64,000 bases of DNA, from NCBI RefSeq assembly GCF_003008535.1, contig NZ_CP027666.1:2035501-2099500 (forward strand), read 5' to 3'. Under the pieces are notes generated by a model. That model ran no database searches. It was given only the letters and a program-made list of their open reading frames with translations, and had not been told where the DNA came from. This DNA is from Ottowia oryzae. Lineage in GTDB: Bacteria > Pseudomonadota > Gammaproteobacteria > Burkholderiales > Burkholderiaceae_C. Numbering within the stretch: the first letter of the stretch is position 1; each line of letters opens with the position of its first letter. Made by a program: the position numbers and the translations under genes. Shown one piece after another: positions 31,091 to 39,502 of the stretch.

Positions 31091-32578
31091 ATGATTGACA
31101 AATTCAGTTGGGTGGCGATTTATCCAGAAGTAGTGCTTCTGGTGATGGCTTGCGCCATCGCTTTGCTGGACCTGTTTGACCGCAGCCGCGGGCGCATCGT
31201 TGCCTACGTCCTTTCCTTGTTGACCTTGGTCGTGTTGATTGCGCTGACCGGGATGAACGCCGCTGCCGGCCAGACCATCTATGGCTTTGGCGGTCTGGTC
31301 GTCAGTGACCAGATGGCCAACTGGCTGAAATGCTTCTCTGCTGTGGCTGTGGCGGTCGCCTTCGTTTACGGGCGCACGTATGTTGGCCTGCGTGGCATGC
31401 TTCGCGGCGGTGAGTGGTACGTTCTCAGCTTGTTCTCGTTGTTCGGGGTCTTCGTGATGATCTCGGCCAACAACTTCCTGCTGATCTACCTGGGCCTGGA
31501 GTGCATGACCTTGGCCGGCTACGCCATGGTGGCGCTGCGCCGTGACCACGTGACCTCGGTCGAGGCCGCTATGAAGTATTTCGTGCTTGGCGCCATGGCA
31601 TCCGGCTTCCTGCTCTACGGTCTGTCCATGCTTTATGGCGCCACGGGCACGCTCGACATCTCGGCGGTTTTCCGCGCCGTGGCCACAGGCCAGATCAAGC
31701 ACCAGGTTTTGGTGTTCGGCCTGGTGTTTGTGGTGGCCGGCGTCGCGTTCAAGTTTGGTGCTGTGCCGTTCCATATGTGGATCCCGGATGTGTACCAAGG
31801 CGCGCCGACTTCCGTCACATTGATGATCGGCGCGGCGCCCAAGTTGGCTGCCTTCGCCATGGCAATCCGCCTGTTGGTGGAAGGCCTGCTTCCGCTGGCC
31901 ATCGACTGGCAGCAGATGTTCGGCTTGCTGGCGATCGCCTCCCTGCTGATTGGTAACCTGGTTGCCGTGGCCCAGGCCAACCTGAAGCGCATGCTGGCCT
32001 ACTCGACGATCGGGCAGGTCGGCTTCATCTTCCTGGGGTTGATGGCGGGCGTTTCCGGTGGTACAGCGCTGGGCGCGGCCAATGCCTACAGCTCGGCGAT
32101 GTTCTATGTGGTGACATACGTTCTGACCACGCTGGCCAGCTTCGGCATCATTTTGCTGCTGTCGCGCGAAGGCTTCGAGAGCGAGGAAATCAGCGATCTG
32201 GCCGGCTTGAACCAACGCAGCCCACTCTTTGCAGCCATCATGGCGGTCTGCCTGTTCTCACTGGCGGGTATTCCGCCGCTGGTGGGCTTTCAGGCCAAGC
32301 TGTCGGTGCTGCAGGCCTTGATCAGCACGGGCTATGTGGTCCATCTGGGCTTGGCGGTGTTTGCCGTCCTCATGTCGCTCATCGGCGCTTTCGCCTACCT
32401 GCGTGTGGTGAAGGTGATGTACTTCGACGAACCCACGACGGTGGCGCCAATCCAGGCACCCTGGGACATGCGCGCGCTGTTGACGGTGAATGGCGCCATG
32501 CTGTTGGTGCTCGGCATCCTGCCCGGGGCCTTGATGACTTTGTGCGCCCGCGCCATCGTCCAAATGCTGGGCACCTGA
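31091..32578 (+). CDS. nuoN: NADH-quinone oxidoreductase subunit N
   Basis: A 495-residue antiporter-like subunit with 14 helices, including [39 protein letters not shown] and [15 protein letters not shown]. The ATG at 31091, preceded by GAGGGTG, is preferred to the in-frame GTG two codons upstream. It closes the complex I set. Confidence 0.97.
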   Translation: MIDKFSWVAIYPEVVLLVMACAIALLDLFDRSRGRIVAYVLSLLTLVVLIALTGMNAAAGQTIYGFGGLVVSDQMANWLKCFSAVAVAVAFVYGRTYVGLRGMLRGGEWYVLSLFSLFGVFVMISANNFLLIYLGLECMTLAGYAMVALRRDHVTSVEAAMKYFVLGAMASGFLLYGLSMLYGATGTLDISAVFRAVATGQIKHQVLVFGLVFVVAGVAFKFGAVPFHMWIPDVYQGAPTSVTLMIGAAPKLAAFAMAIRLLVEGLLPLAIDWQQMFGLLAIASLLIGNLVAVAQANLKRMLAYSTIGQVGFIFLGLMAGVSGGTALGAANAYSSAMFYVVTYVLTTLASFGIILLLSREGFESEEISDLAGLNQRSPLFAAIMAVCLFSLAGIPPLVGFQAKLSVLQALISTGYVVHLGLAVFAVLMSLIGAFAYLRVVKVMYFDEPTTVAPIQAPWDMRALLTVNGAMLLVLGILPGALMTLCARAIVQMLGT

Positions 32579-32591
32579 CGCTGCCTCGGTT

Positions 32592-32897
32592 GTGTCTCAA
32601 AGTCTGTCCATTGCCGTTCTATTGGCGCTCGCGCTGATTGCAGCCAATTTGCCCTTCGTCAGCCAGCGACTGATGCTGGCGCTGCCGGTGCCGGGCGGCC
32701 ACAAAAACTTGGCCTGGCGCGCGCTGGAGCTCATCCTTTGGTATGCCATTGTCGGTGCCATCGGCATGGCGATGGAAAGGGCTCTGGGGCAGAACCAGGT
32801 GCAGGGCTGGGAGTTCTACGCCGTCACCGGCGCGCTGTTTCTGACCTTCGCATTCCCGGGGTTTGTCTACCGCTATCTGCTGCTCAAGGGGCGTTGA
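32592..32897 (+). CDS. DUF2818 small membrane protein
   Basis: A 101-residue protein starting at GTG 32592, with three hydrophobic segments (about 7-24, 45-62 and 78-96). The string LPFVSQRLMLALPVPGGHKNL is a DUF2818 hallmark. This family occurs just after nuoN in Burkholderiales and is suspected, but not shown, to be linked to complex I. It lies 13 bp after nuoN, so it is probably in the operon. Confidence 0.85.
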   Translation: MSQSLSIAVLLALALIAANLPFVSQRLMLALPVPGGHKNLAWRALELILWYAIVGAIGMAMERALGQNQVQGWEFYAVTGALFLTFAFPGFVYRYLLLKGR

Positions 32898-32898
32898 A

Positions 32899-33492
32899 AT
32901 GCCTGACGGAAAGCTGCTGGAGCGCCGTCTTGACGGCCAAACGCTGGTGCAGGGCAATTTCCTCAAAGTCTGCCGCGACCAGGTCGAATTGCCCGATGGC
33001 GCGGTGACCACCCGCGAATACGTCGTACACCCCGGCGCCGTGATGATCGTGCCCTTGCTCGACGACGGGGCGGGCCCCCTGCGTCTGGTGATGGAAAGGC
33101 AGTTTCGTTACCCCGTCGGTCAGACCATCATTGAGTTTCCCGCAGGCAAGCTCGACCCGGGTGAAGCGGGCCTCGCTTGCGCACAGCGCGAACTGCGCGA
33201 AGAGACGGGCTACACCGCGGCGCAATGGGCTCGCGCCGGTGTGCTGCATCCCTTGGTTGCCTATTCCACAGAGTTCATCGAGATCTGGTTTGCGCGCGGC
33301 TTGACTGCGGGTGCCCGGCAGCTTGATGCCGGCGAGTTTCTGGATGTCTTCGCGGCCACGCTGGACGAGTTGCAGGGCTGGTGCCGCGACGGCACGGTGA
33401 CGGACGCCAAGACCCTTATTGGCGCCTTGTGGCTACAGAACGTGCAAAGCGGCGCTTGGGCGCTGGACTGGCAACGGCCGCCATCGGCGTGA
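32899..33492 (+). CDS. Nudix hydrolase, ADP-ribose pyrophosphatase type
   Basis: A 197-residue Nudix protein. The Nudix box is complete: the Gly of GKLDPGE, then RELREETG, which gives the metal-binding helix. The upstream phrase RYPVGQTIIEFPAGKLD is characteristic of ADP-sugar pyrophosphatases, which hydrolyse ADP-ribose to AMP and ribose 5-phosphate. The ATG at 32899 follows the DUF2818 stop by one base. Confidence 0.88.
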   Translation: MPDGKLLERRLDGQTLVQGNFLKVCRDQVELPDGAVTTREYVVHPGAVMIVPLLDDGAGPLRLVMERQFRYPVGQTIIEFPAGKLDPGEAGLACAQRELREETGYTAAQWARAGVLHPLVAYSTEFIEIWFARGLTAGARQLDAGEFLDVFAATLDELQGWCRDGTVTDAKTLIGALWLQNVQSGAWALDWQRPPSA

Positions 33493-33493
33493 G

Positions 33494-34000
33494 ATGAAGG
33501 TCCTGAATCTTCAATGCCAGCACGGCCACGGGTTCGAGGGCTGGTTTTCGTCCGAGGACGACTTCCAGCATCAGCTTTCCAGCGGGCTCTTGGCCTGCCC
33601 CATGTGCGGCGACCCCACGGTTACCAAGCTTCCCAGCGCGCCGCGGCTCAACCTGGGTGCGGCGGGCACGCGGCACGAGAGCGGCGAGCGCACACCGGAA
33701 TCGGCTGGTGCGGCGACTGGGTCATCGGTGCAGCGCGAAGGGTCGGCCGACAACGTGGCGTCATTGCCTCCGCAGGTGCTGCAGGCGGCGTGGCTGCACG
33801 TGGTGCGGCGCGTGATGGCGAGCGCCGAGGACGTCGGTCAGCGCTTCGCCGAAGAGGCGCGGAAAATGCACTACGGTGAGTGCGAGGCGCGCGGTATCCG
33901 CGGGCATGCCACGCCGCAGCAGACGGAAGAGCTTTTGGACGAAGGCATCGCCGTCATGCCGCTGCCTGTGCCAGACGGCTTCAAAGACACTTTGCAATGA
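33494..34000 (+). CDS. DUF1178 family protein
   Basis: A 168-residue protein whose N-terminus has a zinc-ribbon-like pattern (LQCQHGHGFEGWF, then ACPMCGD). The C-terminal half has EEARKMHYGECEARGIRG, typical of DUF1178. Function unknown; the family is widespread in alpha- and betaproteobacteria. Its ATG lies just after the Nudix stop codon. Its final codons and stop lie inside a dispersed repeat copy. Confidence 0.85.
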   Translation: MKVLNLQCQHGHGFEGWFSSEDDFQHQLSSGLLACPMCGDPTVTKLPSAPRLNLGAAGTRHESGERTPESAGAATGSSVQREGSADNVASLPPQVLQAAWLHVVRRVMASAEDVGQRFAEEARKMHYGECEARGIRGHATPQQTEELLDEGIAVMPLPVPDGFKDTLQ

Positions 34001-34054
34001 TTTTGATAGCTGCCCGCGCTGATTGGGCGGGCGCTGGAGCCTGATAAAGCTTGA
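33994..34054 (-). repeat. Two-hairpin dispersed repeat, copy 5, overlapping the DUF1178 stop
   Basis: On the plus strand GCAATGATTTTGATAGC (hairpin 2) is followed by GCCCGCGCTGATTGGGCGGG and GCGCTGGAGCC. The DUF1178 stop codon (TGA at 33998) is inside hairpin 2. It lies at the 3' end of the nuo-linked transcript and could act as a 3'-end structure. Confidence 0.85.
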
Positions 34055-34120
34055 AATCGGGCGTTGGGGGATTCAGGCCGCAACCCACGCCGCCGTCGCC
34101 ACGCTGACGACCAGGGCCAA

Positions 34121-34840
34121 TCAGGCCCAGGAAGGCGTGTTGACGATAGCGCGCAGCGCATCGCTGCTCAGAATGCGCACGTGGCGCTGCTTCACTTCGA
34201 CGATGCCTTCCTCGGCGAACTTCGAGAAGGTGCGGCTCACCGTCTCGAGCTTCAGGCCCAGGTAGCTGCCGATTTCTTCGCGCGTCATGCGCAGCACCAG
34301 CTCACTGGATGAGAACCCGCGCGCCTGCAGGCGCTGCACCAGGTTGAGCAGGAAGGCGGCCAGGCGCTCTTCCGCGCGCATGCTGCCCAGCAAAAGCATC
34401 ACGCCATGGTGGCGGACGATTTCGCGGCTCATGATCCGGTGGACATGCGTCTGCAGGGCCGGCACGTCACGCGACAGATCTTCGATGCGGTCGTAAGGCA
34501 TGACGCACACCTCGGCGTCTTCCAGCGCCACCGCATCGCACGTGTGGCGGTCGCCCACGATGCCGTCCAGGCCCATGATTTCGCCGGCCATCTGAAAGCC
34601 TGTGACCTGGTCGCGCCCACCCTCGGTGGTCACGCAGGTCTTGAAGAAGCCGACGCGGATGGCATAGAGCGCGCTGAACTTGTCGCCGTTCGAAAACAGG
34701 GCAGAGCCGCGCTTGATGCGGCGGCGCAGAGTTACCAATTCATCCAGCTTGCCCAGATCGCCGTCGGACAGGCCCATCGGCATGCACAACTCGCGAAGAT
34801 TGCAGTTGGAGCAGGCGACTTTGATGGCTTGAGGGGTCAT
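34121..34840 (-). CDS. fnr: FNR/ANR-type oxygen-sensing transcription regulator
   Basis: A 239-residue Crp/Fnr protein. The four cluster ligands match FNR: Cys10, Cys13 and Cys19 (CSNCNLRELC) and Cys112 (DAEVCVMPYD). A cyclic-nucleotide-binding-like barrel (about 25-145) and a winged helix (about 165-235) follow; the recognition helix LETVSRTFSKF has the E..SR signature for TTGAT half-sites. It activates or represses genes when oxygen is scarce. It is divergent from hemN over 214 bp that hold an FNR-type box. Confidence 0.93.
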   Translation of the reverse strand: MTPQAIKVACSNCNLRELCMPMGLSDGDLGKLDELVTLRRRIKRGSALFSNGDKFSALYAIRVGFFKTCVTTEGGRDQVTGFQMAGEIMGLDGIVGDRHTCDAVALEDAEVCVMPYDRIEDLSRDVPALQTHVHRIMSREIVRHHGVMLLLGSMRAEERLAAFLLNLVQRLQARGFSSSELVLRMTREEIGSYLGLKLETVSRTFSKFAEEGIVEVKQRHVRILSSDALRAIVNTPSWA

Positions 34841-34953
34841 GCGGCCGGTGTCGGCGCGCGTGGAGGCGCTAAAGACATGTAACGTATTTTAATCGATGCT
34901 GCCCTCCCGACGAGGACAAAGGGTAAATCCGTGCGCGCCGCTCTTGGCCGGTG

Positions 34954-34967
34954 TTGATCCGCGTCAA
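34954..34967. promoter_or_regulatory. FNR/ANR-type box between fnr and hemN
   Basis: TTGATCCGCGTCAA matches the consensus TTGAT-N4-ATCAA except for one base. It lies 88 bp before the hemN ATG and 114 bp before the fnr ATG, so it could serve anaerobic activation of hemN and control of fnr. Confidence 0.7.
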
Positions 34968-35054
34968 GGCCGCGAGGGCGTGCGTCGGTCAAAGTAGCGG
35001 TTGTAACACCGCCTTTTCCTTTCAATCGCCGATTCGGCCGTCCATTCGCCCTCA

Positions 35055-36437
35055 ATGTCCGCTATCACCACCGATCTGCTGACCCGGTTTGACGTGCCGG
35101 GGCCCCGCTACACGTCGTATCCCACGGCCGATCGATTCGTCGAGGCGTTCACCGCCGAGCAGTACGTTCAGGCGCTGGAGCAGCGCCGTGACGGCCCCGC
35201 CGCGCTGGCCCGGCCGCTCTCGCTTTACGTGCACATCCCGTTCTGCCAGTCGCTGTGCTACTACTGCGCCTGCAACAAGATCATCACGCGCCATCACGAG
35301 CGCAGCGCGCCATACCTGCGCTATCTGTCGCGCGAGATCGAGCTGCATGCGCGCCACCTGGGCGAAGGCCAGGCCGTCAGCCAGCTGCACCTGGGCGGCG
35401 GCACGCCCACGTTCTTCAGCGACGCCGAGTTGGCCGAACTGATGGGCGTGCTGCGCCGCCATTTCTCGCTGGTGCCTGGGGGCGAATACTCCATCGAGGT
35501 AGACCCGCGCACGGTGAACGCAGAGCGCCTGCAGGCCCTGGCGCAGCTGGGATTCAACCGCCTCAGCTTTGGCGTGCAGGACTTTGACCCGCAGGTGCAA
35601 AAGGCCGTGCACCGCGTGCAGCCCGCCGAGCAGGTGTTTGCCCTGGTGGAAGAGGCGCGCCGCATCGGCTTCGAATCCATCAACGTCGATCTGATCTACG
35701 GCCTGCCGCGCCAGACGCCGGAATCGTTCGACCGCACGCTGGCGCAGATGGCCCAGCTGCGCCCCGATCGCGTGGCCTTGTACGCCTACGCGCACTTGCC
35801 GGAGCGCTTCAAGCCGCAGCGCCGCATCCTGAGCGCCGACCTGCCCGGCGCCGCCAACAAGGTGACGATGCTCGCGCGTTCACTGGCTGCGCTGAAAGAC
35901 GCGGGGTACGTCTACGTCGGCATGGACCATTTCGCCTTGCCCGACGACGCGCTGGCCGTTGCCAAGCGCCAGGGGCGGCTGCACCGCAACTTTCAGGGCT
36001 ACAGCACCCAGCCCGATTGCGACCTGATCGGCCTGGGCGTGTCGGCCATCGGCAACGTGGGCGCCAGTTACAGCCAGAACGCCAAGACGCTGCAGGAGTA
36101 TGAAGACGCGCTGGACCAGGGCCAACTGCCCATCGTGCGCGGTCTGGCTGTCACGCGCGACGATCTGCTGCGCCGCGCGGTGATCATGGCGCTGATGTGC
36201 CAAGGCGCGCTGTCGTACGAATCGATCGAACTGGCGCACCTGATCGACTTCAAGACCTATTTCGCCAAGGAACTGGTGGCCCTGGCGGTGATGCAGGAGC
36301 AGGGCCTCGTCACCCTGAACGATGCGGGCATCCAGGTGACCGACACGGGCTGGTTCTTCGTGCGTGGCGTGGCCATGGTGTTCGACAAATACCTGCAGGC
36401 CGACCAGGCCCGAGCCCGCTTTTCTAAAATCATCTGA
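35055..36437 (+). CDS. hemN: Oxygen-independent coproporphyrinogen III oxidase
   Basis: A 460-residue radical SAM enzyme that decarboxylates coproporphyrinogen III to protoporphyrinogen IX without oxygen. The 4Fe-4S ligands are Cys64, Cys68 and Cys71 (FCQSLCYYCAC). Other marks: HLGGGTPTF, RLSFGVQDFDPQVQ, DLIYGLPRQTP, and the C-terminal domain with LIDFKTYF. Full-length HemN type, not the shorter HemW. Probably FNR-controlled. Confidence 0.96.
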   Translation: MSAITTDLLTRFDVPGPRYTSYPTADRFVEAFTAEQYVQALEQRRDGPAALARPLSLYVHIPFCQSLCYYCACNKIITRHHERSAPYLRYLSREIELHARHLGEGQAVSQLHLGGGTPTFFSDAELAELMGVLRRHFSLVPGGEYSIEVDPRTVNAERLQALAQLGFNRLSFGVQDFDPQVQKAVHRVQPAEQVFALVEEARRIGFESINVDLIYGLPRQTPESFDRTLAQMAQLRPDRVALYAYAHLPERFKPQRRILSADLPGAANKVTMLARSLAALKDAGYVYVGMDHFALPDDALAVAKRQGRLHRNFQGYSTQPDCDLIGLGVSAIGNVGASYSQNAKTLQEYEDALDQGQLPIVRGLAVTRDDLLRRAVIMALMCQGALSYESIELAHLIDFKTYFAKELVALAVMQEQGLVTLNDAGIQVTDTGWFFVRGVAMVFDKYLQADQARARFSKII

Positions 36438-37138
36438 TGCAAAGCTCTCTGGCTGTCACCGCCTTGCTCATGGGTTTGGCGGGCGGCCCGCATTGCATCG
36501 CCATGTGCGGCGCGGCCTGCGCCGGCATCGGGCAGGCCGCGGCGCCGCGCAGTGCGCTGGCCATCGGGTTGTTTCAGTTGGGGCGCTTGATCGGCTATTC
36601 GGCGCTGGGCGCGTTCGCCGCGGCCACCATGCAGGGCCTGGGCTGGCTGACGGTGCAATCGGCCGCGCTGCGCCCGCTTTGGACCATGGTGCACGTGGCC
36701 GCCATCGCGCTGGGCTTGATGCTGCTGATCCTCGCACGCCAGCCCGTCTGGCTGGATCAGGGGGCGCGCCGCGTGTGGGCGCGCGTGCGCGGCGTCATGG
36801 CGCGGGCGGGCCTGGCCGCGCCGCTGGGCATGGGCGTGGCGTGGGCCTTGCTGCCCTGCGGCTTGTTGTATTCGGCGGTGATGGTCGCCGCCTTGGCGGG
36901 CACCGCGCCCGCCGGCGCCATGGTGATGGCACTGTTTGCCTTGGGCTCGGGCGTCACGCTGTGGCTGGGGCCCTGGCTGCTGCTGCGCTTTGGCGTCAAC
37001 GGGCGAGATGCGTGGGCGATGCGTCTGGCCGGGCTGGCGCTGGCGGGCACGTCGGCATGGGGCTTGTGGATGGGCCTGGTGCACAACCAGGCGCCCTGGT
37101 GTGCGGTGCCGCCCGCGCATCAAATTGCTACAGTTTAA
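36437..37138 (+). CDS. TauE/SafE-like (UreH/DsbD-type) membrane protein
   Basis: A 233-residue membrane protein with six or seven helices. It opens with the family motif GGPHCIAMCGAACAG, and ALLPCGLLYSAV lies in the middle; paired Cys and Pro residues of this kind occur in the DsbD_2/UreH group often found beside cytochrome-oxidase and FNR genes. Metal or redox handling is plausible but unproven. Its ATG overlaps the hemN stop by one base. The last five residues and stop codon are encoded by a dispersed repeat. Confidence 0.75.
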   Translation: MQSSLAVTALLMGLAGGPHCIAMCGAACAGIGQAAAPRSALAIGLFQLGRLIGYSALGAFAAATMQGLGWLTVQSAALRPLWTMVHVAAIALGLMLLILARQPVWLDQGARRVWARVRGVMARAGLAAPLGMGVAWALLPCGLLYSAVMVAALAGTAPAGAMVMALFALGSGVTLWLGPWLLLRFGVNGRDAWAMRLAGLALAGTSAWGLWMGLVHNQAPWCAVPPAHQIATV

Positions 37139-37187
37139 GTAGCTGCTGCCGCTAGTGCGGCGGGCGCTGGAGGCGCATTTGGCTTGA
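37127..37187 (-). repeat. Two-hairpin dispersed repeat, copy 6, encoding the end of the upstream gene
   Basis: GCTACAGTTTAAGTAGC (hairpin 2) is followed by GCGGGCGCTGGAGGCGC and TTTGGCTTGA. The TAA stop of the upstream membrane protein lies inside the hairpin 2 loop. The copy separates two convergent membrane-protein genes. Confidence 0.85.
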
Positions 37188-37205
37188 TGTCGGGCGGGCG
37201 GCCGA

Positions 37206-38027
37206 TCACGCGATGGCGGTCACACCCTTGTAGAGCATGTAGGCGGCCAGCGCGTACAGAATCGCCGCGAACACCCGCTTGAGCTTTTTCACCGGCAGCG
37301 CGTGCGCCGCCTTGGCGCCCACCGGTGCCATCAGCACGCTGCAACAGGCGATCACCGCCAGGCCCGGTAGCCACACGTAGCCCAGGGAATAGGGCGGCAG
37401 GCCCAGCGCGCCTTGCCCGGCGATCACGTAGCCGATCACGTTGGCCACGGCGATAGGAAAGCCCAGCGCCGCACTGGTGGCCACCGCGTTGTGAATGGGC
37501 ACATTGCACCAGGTCATGAAAGGCACGCTCACGAAGCCGCCGCCCGCGCCCACCAGGCCAGACAGAAAGCCAATCACCCCGCCGGCGCCCAGCAGCCCCG
37601 GCGTGCCCGGAATGCCGCGGGTGGGGGCGGGCTTCTTGTCCAGAAACATCTGCGTGGCCGAAAACCCGACGAACGCGGCAAACACCAGCGCCAGGGCCGA
37701 CCCCTTGAGCACCGCAAACACCCCCAGGCTGGCCGCCAAGCCGCCCAGCACGATGCCCGGCGCCAGGCCCTTGACGATGTCCCAGCGCACCGCGCCTTTC
37801 TTGTGGTGCGCACGCACGCTGCTGATCGAGGTGAAGATGATGGTCGCCATCGACGTGGCGATCGCCATCTTGACCGCCAGCCCCGCATTGACCCCACGCG
37901 CCGCCAGGATGGCCGAGACGAAGGGCACCATGACCATGCCGCCGCCCACGCCCAGCAAGCCGGCCAGAAAGCCCGCGCCCAGGCCCAGCAGCGCCAGTTC
38001 AACAACGATCAGGGGTTCGAATGGCAC
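37206..38027 (-). CDS. TauE/SafE family membrane transporter
   Basis: A 273-residue protein with about eight helices in the two-repeat layout of TauE/SafE. The paired signature is seen in both halves: GLLGVGGGMVMVPF near the N-terminus, and GLVGAGGGFVSVPF with MTWCNVP in the second half. The family is associated with export or uptake of sulfite, sulfoacetate or other organic anions. A GTG at 38027 is chosen as start; the frame is open for 18 more codons upstream, to a TTG, but these would be translated from the dispersed repeat. Confidence 0.85.
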   Translation of the reverse strand: MPFEPLIVVELALLGLGAGFLAGLLGVGGGMVMVPFVSAILAARGVNAGLAVKMAIATSMATIIFTSISSVRAHHKKGAVRWDIVKGLAPGIVLGGLAASLGVFAVLKGSALALVFAAFVGFSATQMFLDKKPAPTRGIPGTPGLLGAGGVIGFLSGLVGAGGGFVSVPFMTWCNVPIHNAVATSAALGFPIAVANVIGYVIAGQGALGLPPYSLGYVWLPGLAVIACCSVLMAPVGAKAAHALPVKKLKRVFAAILYALAAYMLYKGVTAIA

Positions 38028-38051
38028 GGCAGCGTCCGGCGGGTTTGAGCA

Positions 38052-38107
38052 TCCAATCGGCCCGGAGCGCAGGTGCGACAAGCGGCAGCAGCTATTGAAA
38101 ACCTAGC
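38052..38107 (+). repeat. Two-hairpin dispersed repeat, copy 7
   Basis: TCCAATCGGCCCGGAGCGCA at one end, AGCGGCAGCAGCTATTGAAA then ACCTAGC at the other. It lies just upstream of the TauE/SafE gene (minus strand), between that gene and the 3' end of the 6S RNA. Confidence 0.85.
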
Positions 38108-38140
38108 AAAGCCGTGCGGGGGACGAGGCGGGAGGAAATA

Positions 38141-38322
38141 AGGTGTCTGCGAATGCCACCGAGCCGTCATCCTGAACCGGGGGTTCAGGTGGGCGAGGTC
38201 AGTACTGGCCTTGGGTTCATCTGACGCGAGATGATCACGCTGGCCAGACAATGTTCCAAGCCCGTGCTCAATGAGCATTGGTTCAAGGAAATATAAAGCC
38301 CGGCGTGCACCGCAGACAGGGG
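38141..38322 (-). ncRNA. ssrS: 6S RNA (RNA polymerase regulator)
   Basis: The region downstream of zapA on the same strand holds a structured sequence of about 182 nt. Its ends pair perfectly as the closing stem: TGTCTGCG (complement of 38311-38318) with CGCAGACA (complement of 38144-38151). Inner complementary arms such as CCTGAACC/GGTTCAGG fit the long rod with a central bubble known for 6S RNA. Location after zapA is the conserved site in proteobacteria. 6S RNA traps the housekeeping RNA polymerase holoenzyme. Exact ends are estimated to a few bases. Confidence 0.75.
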
Positions 38323-38331
38323 CTATTTTAA
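38323..38331 (-). promoter_or_regulatory. -10 element of the 6S RNA promoter
   Basis: On the minus strand CTTAAAATA places a TAAAAT hexamer a few bases before the predicted 6S RNA 5' end. No other candidate is seen nearby. Confidence 0.5.
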
Positions 38332-38452
38332 GTGAATCGGCGCTGGTTCGCAGGCGCTTTGCACACTGAAATGGCATCGCAGGCTTGGCGTTTCGCGCCT
38401 CAGCGCTGTGATGCACGTCAGCCTCGATGGTGTGTTGCGCACGCCGCCTTCT

Positions 38453-38797
38453 TCAGATCAACCGGCCGTCGTCGCCTAACGCCTTGTCCAGGCGCGAGAG
38501 CAGGGCGCCCAGCGTGGCTTGCTCGGCCACGCTCAGCGCGGGCGGTTGGGGTTCGGCAGAGGCTGCGGCGCTGCCGGCGGACGCGTCGTTGGCTGGGGGC
38601 GCGTCGGTCAGCTCATACGCCATGTTCAGCGCGGCCAGCACGGCGATGCGGTCGCGTGCCTTGATCTTGCCGCCGTCGCGGATCTTGCACATGGCCGCAT
38701 CCACGCGTTGCACCGCGGCTTGCAGGCGTGCCTCGCCACCGTCGGGCGCGCCCAGCAGGTAGGCCTGGCCCATGATCTTCACTTCGATCTGCTTCAT
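38453..38797 (-). CDS. zapA: Cell division protein ZapA
   Basis: A 114-residue FtsZ-binding protein that bundles protofilaments at midcell. The N-terminal beta part starts KQIEVKIMGQAYLL and is followed by the ZapA core GGEARLQAAVQRVDAAM and DRIAVLAALNMAYELT, ending in a coiled coil. An Ala/Ser-rich insert lies at about 70-85. It overlaps the upstream small gene by four bases, and 6S RNA follows it. Confidence 0.92.
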   Translation of the reverse strand: MKQIEVKIMGQAYLLGAPDGGEARLQAAVQRVDAAMCKIRDGGKIKARDRIAVLAALNMAYELTDAPPANDASAGSAAASAEPQPPALSVAEQATLGALLSRLDKALGDDGRLI

Positions 38798-39066
38798 GCC
38801 ACGTCGCCTTCGCTTGGACTGTCGCTGCCGCCGTGGGGGTTTTGGGTGCGGGCCACGCCAGCGCCGGCCCCGGTGGGCAGGCGGTCGATCAGCGCATCGA
38901 CGCGCGCACGCGCTGCGTGCAGGCGGGATTTGAGGCTATCGCGCTCCTGTGTCAGCGCCTGGATTTGCTGGGCCAGCAAATCGTTGGTGCGCTGCAACTC
39001 CTCGTGACGTACGAGCAGGCGTTCAACGCGTTCGGCAATCTGTTCTATCAGGGGCGGGGTCGTCAT
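38794..39066 (-). CDS. ZapB-like small coiled-coil protein
   Basis: A 90-residue protein, almost entirely a coiled coil from about 8 to 62 (IAERVERLLVRHEELQ, then LLAQQIQALTQERDSL). It then has a Gly/Ser/Pro-rich tail. Small coiled-coil genes of this kind precede zapA in betaproteobacteria and are annotated as ZapB-like or DUF904. A role in the divisome is inferred from context. The stop codon overlaps the zapA start. Confidence 0.75.
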   Translation of the reverse strand: MTTPPLIEQIAERVERLLVRHEELQRTNDLLAQQIQALTQERDSLKSRLHAARARVDALIDRLPTGAGAGVARTQNPHGGSDSPSEGDVA

Positions 39067-39140
39067 GTGCGCGCATGCGGCTCGGGGCAGGTGGGGCCAT
39101 TGTAGGCGGGTGAATAGCCGGGCCGCGGCGGGGCTGCACT

Positions 39141-39146
39141 TACAAT
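39141..39146 (+). promoter_or_regulatory. -10 element upstream of the cobalamin riboswitch
   Basis: TACAAT lies about 10 bp before the first conserved base of the riboswitch aptamer, a fitting distance for its transcription start. No clear -35 was seen. Confidence 0.5.
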
Positions 39147-39154
39147 CGCTTTCG

Positions 39155-39400
39155 TTGGTGCTCGCGTGCGGTGGTTCACACCCGCGCAGTTCAACGGGAA
39201 GCAGGAGGGCGCCAGCGCATCGCGCGCCAAGCCTAACCTGCGCTGCCCCCGCAACGGTAAGCGAACGGTGGCTGGCTTCATTTTCACGAAGCTGGCGCAC
39301 TGGCTTCTGCCTCACACAGCCACTGGCGCGCTGCCATCCGCAGCGCCACCGGGAAGGCGAGTGCCGGAAGTGACCTTCGCCAGCCCGGATACCGGCCAAC
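39155..39400 (+). promoter_or_regulatory. Cobalamin riboswitch (AdoCbl aptamer)
   Basis: The 5' leader of btuB carries the conserved aptamer blocks in order: AACGGGAAGCAGG (39193-39205), the B12 box core GCTGCCCCCGCAACGG (39242-39257), CACTGG and GGGAAGGCGA (39321-39360), and a closing GGATACCGGCC (39388-39398). The spacing of about 240 nt is normal. Binding of adenosylcobalamin turns off expression of uptake and synthesis genes. A terminator-like hairpin follows at 39426. Confidence 0.93.
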
Positions 39401-39425
39401 AAGGAGGGAGTGCGCGCCTGCGGCA

Positions 39426-39449
39426 ACGCGGGGGAGTGCCCCGTGTTTT
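39426..39449 (+). terminator. Probable riboswitch expression platform (intrinsic terminator)
   Basis: ACGCGGGG and CCCCGTGT pair around a 5-nt loop (one G-U), followed by TTTT and then GCCCC. It lies about 25 nt after the aptamer and 54 nt before the btuB ATG, where a ligand-dependent terminator is expected. The T-run is short, so some read-through or a translational mechanism is possible. Confidence 0.55.
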
Positions 39450-39502
39450 GCCCCATAGGCCGGCGGGGAAGCTGGCAGGGGCGTGTTTCTCGTGCCCATC
39501 CC

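Noticed and set aside
38332..38664. A 110-codon plus-strand frame over the 6S RNA upstream region and zapA
   Set aside because: It runs antisense to zapA and its product is Arg-rich noise.
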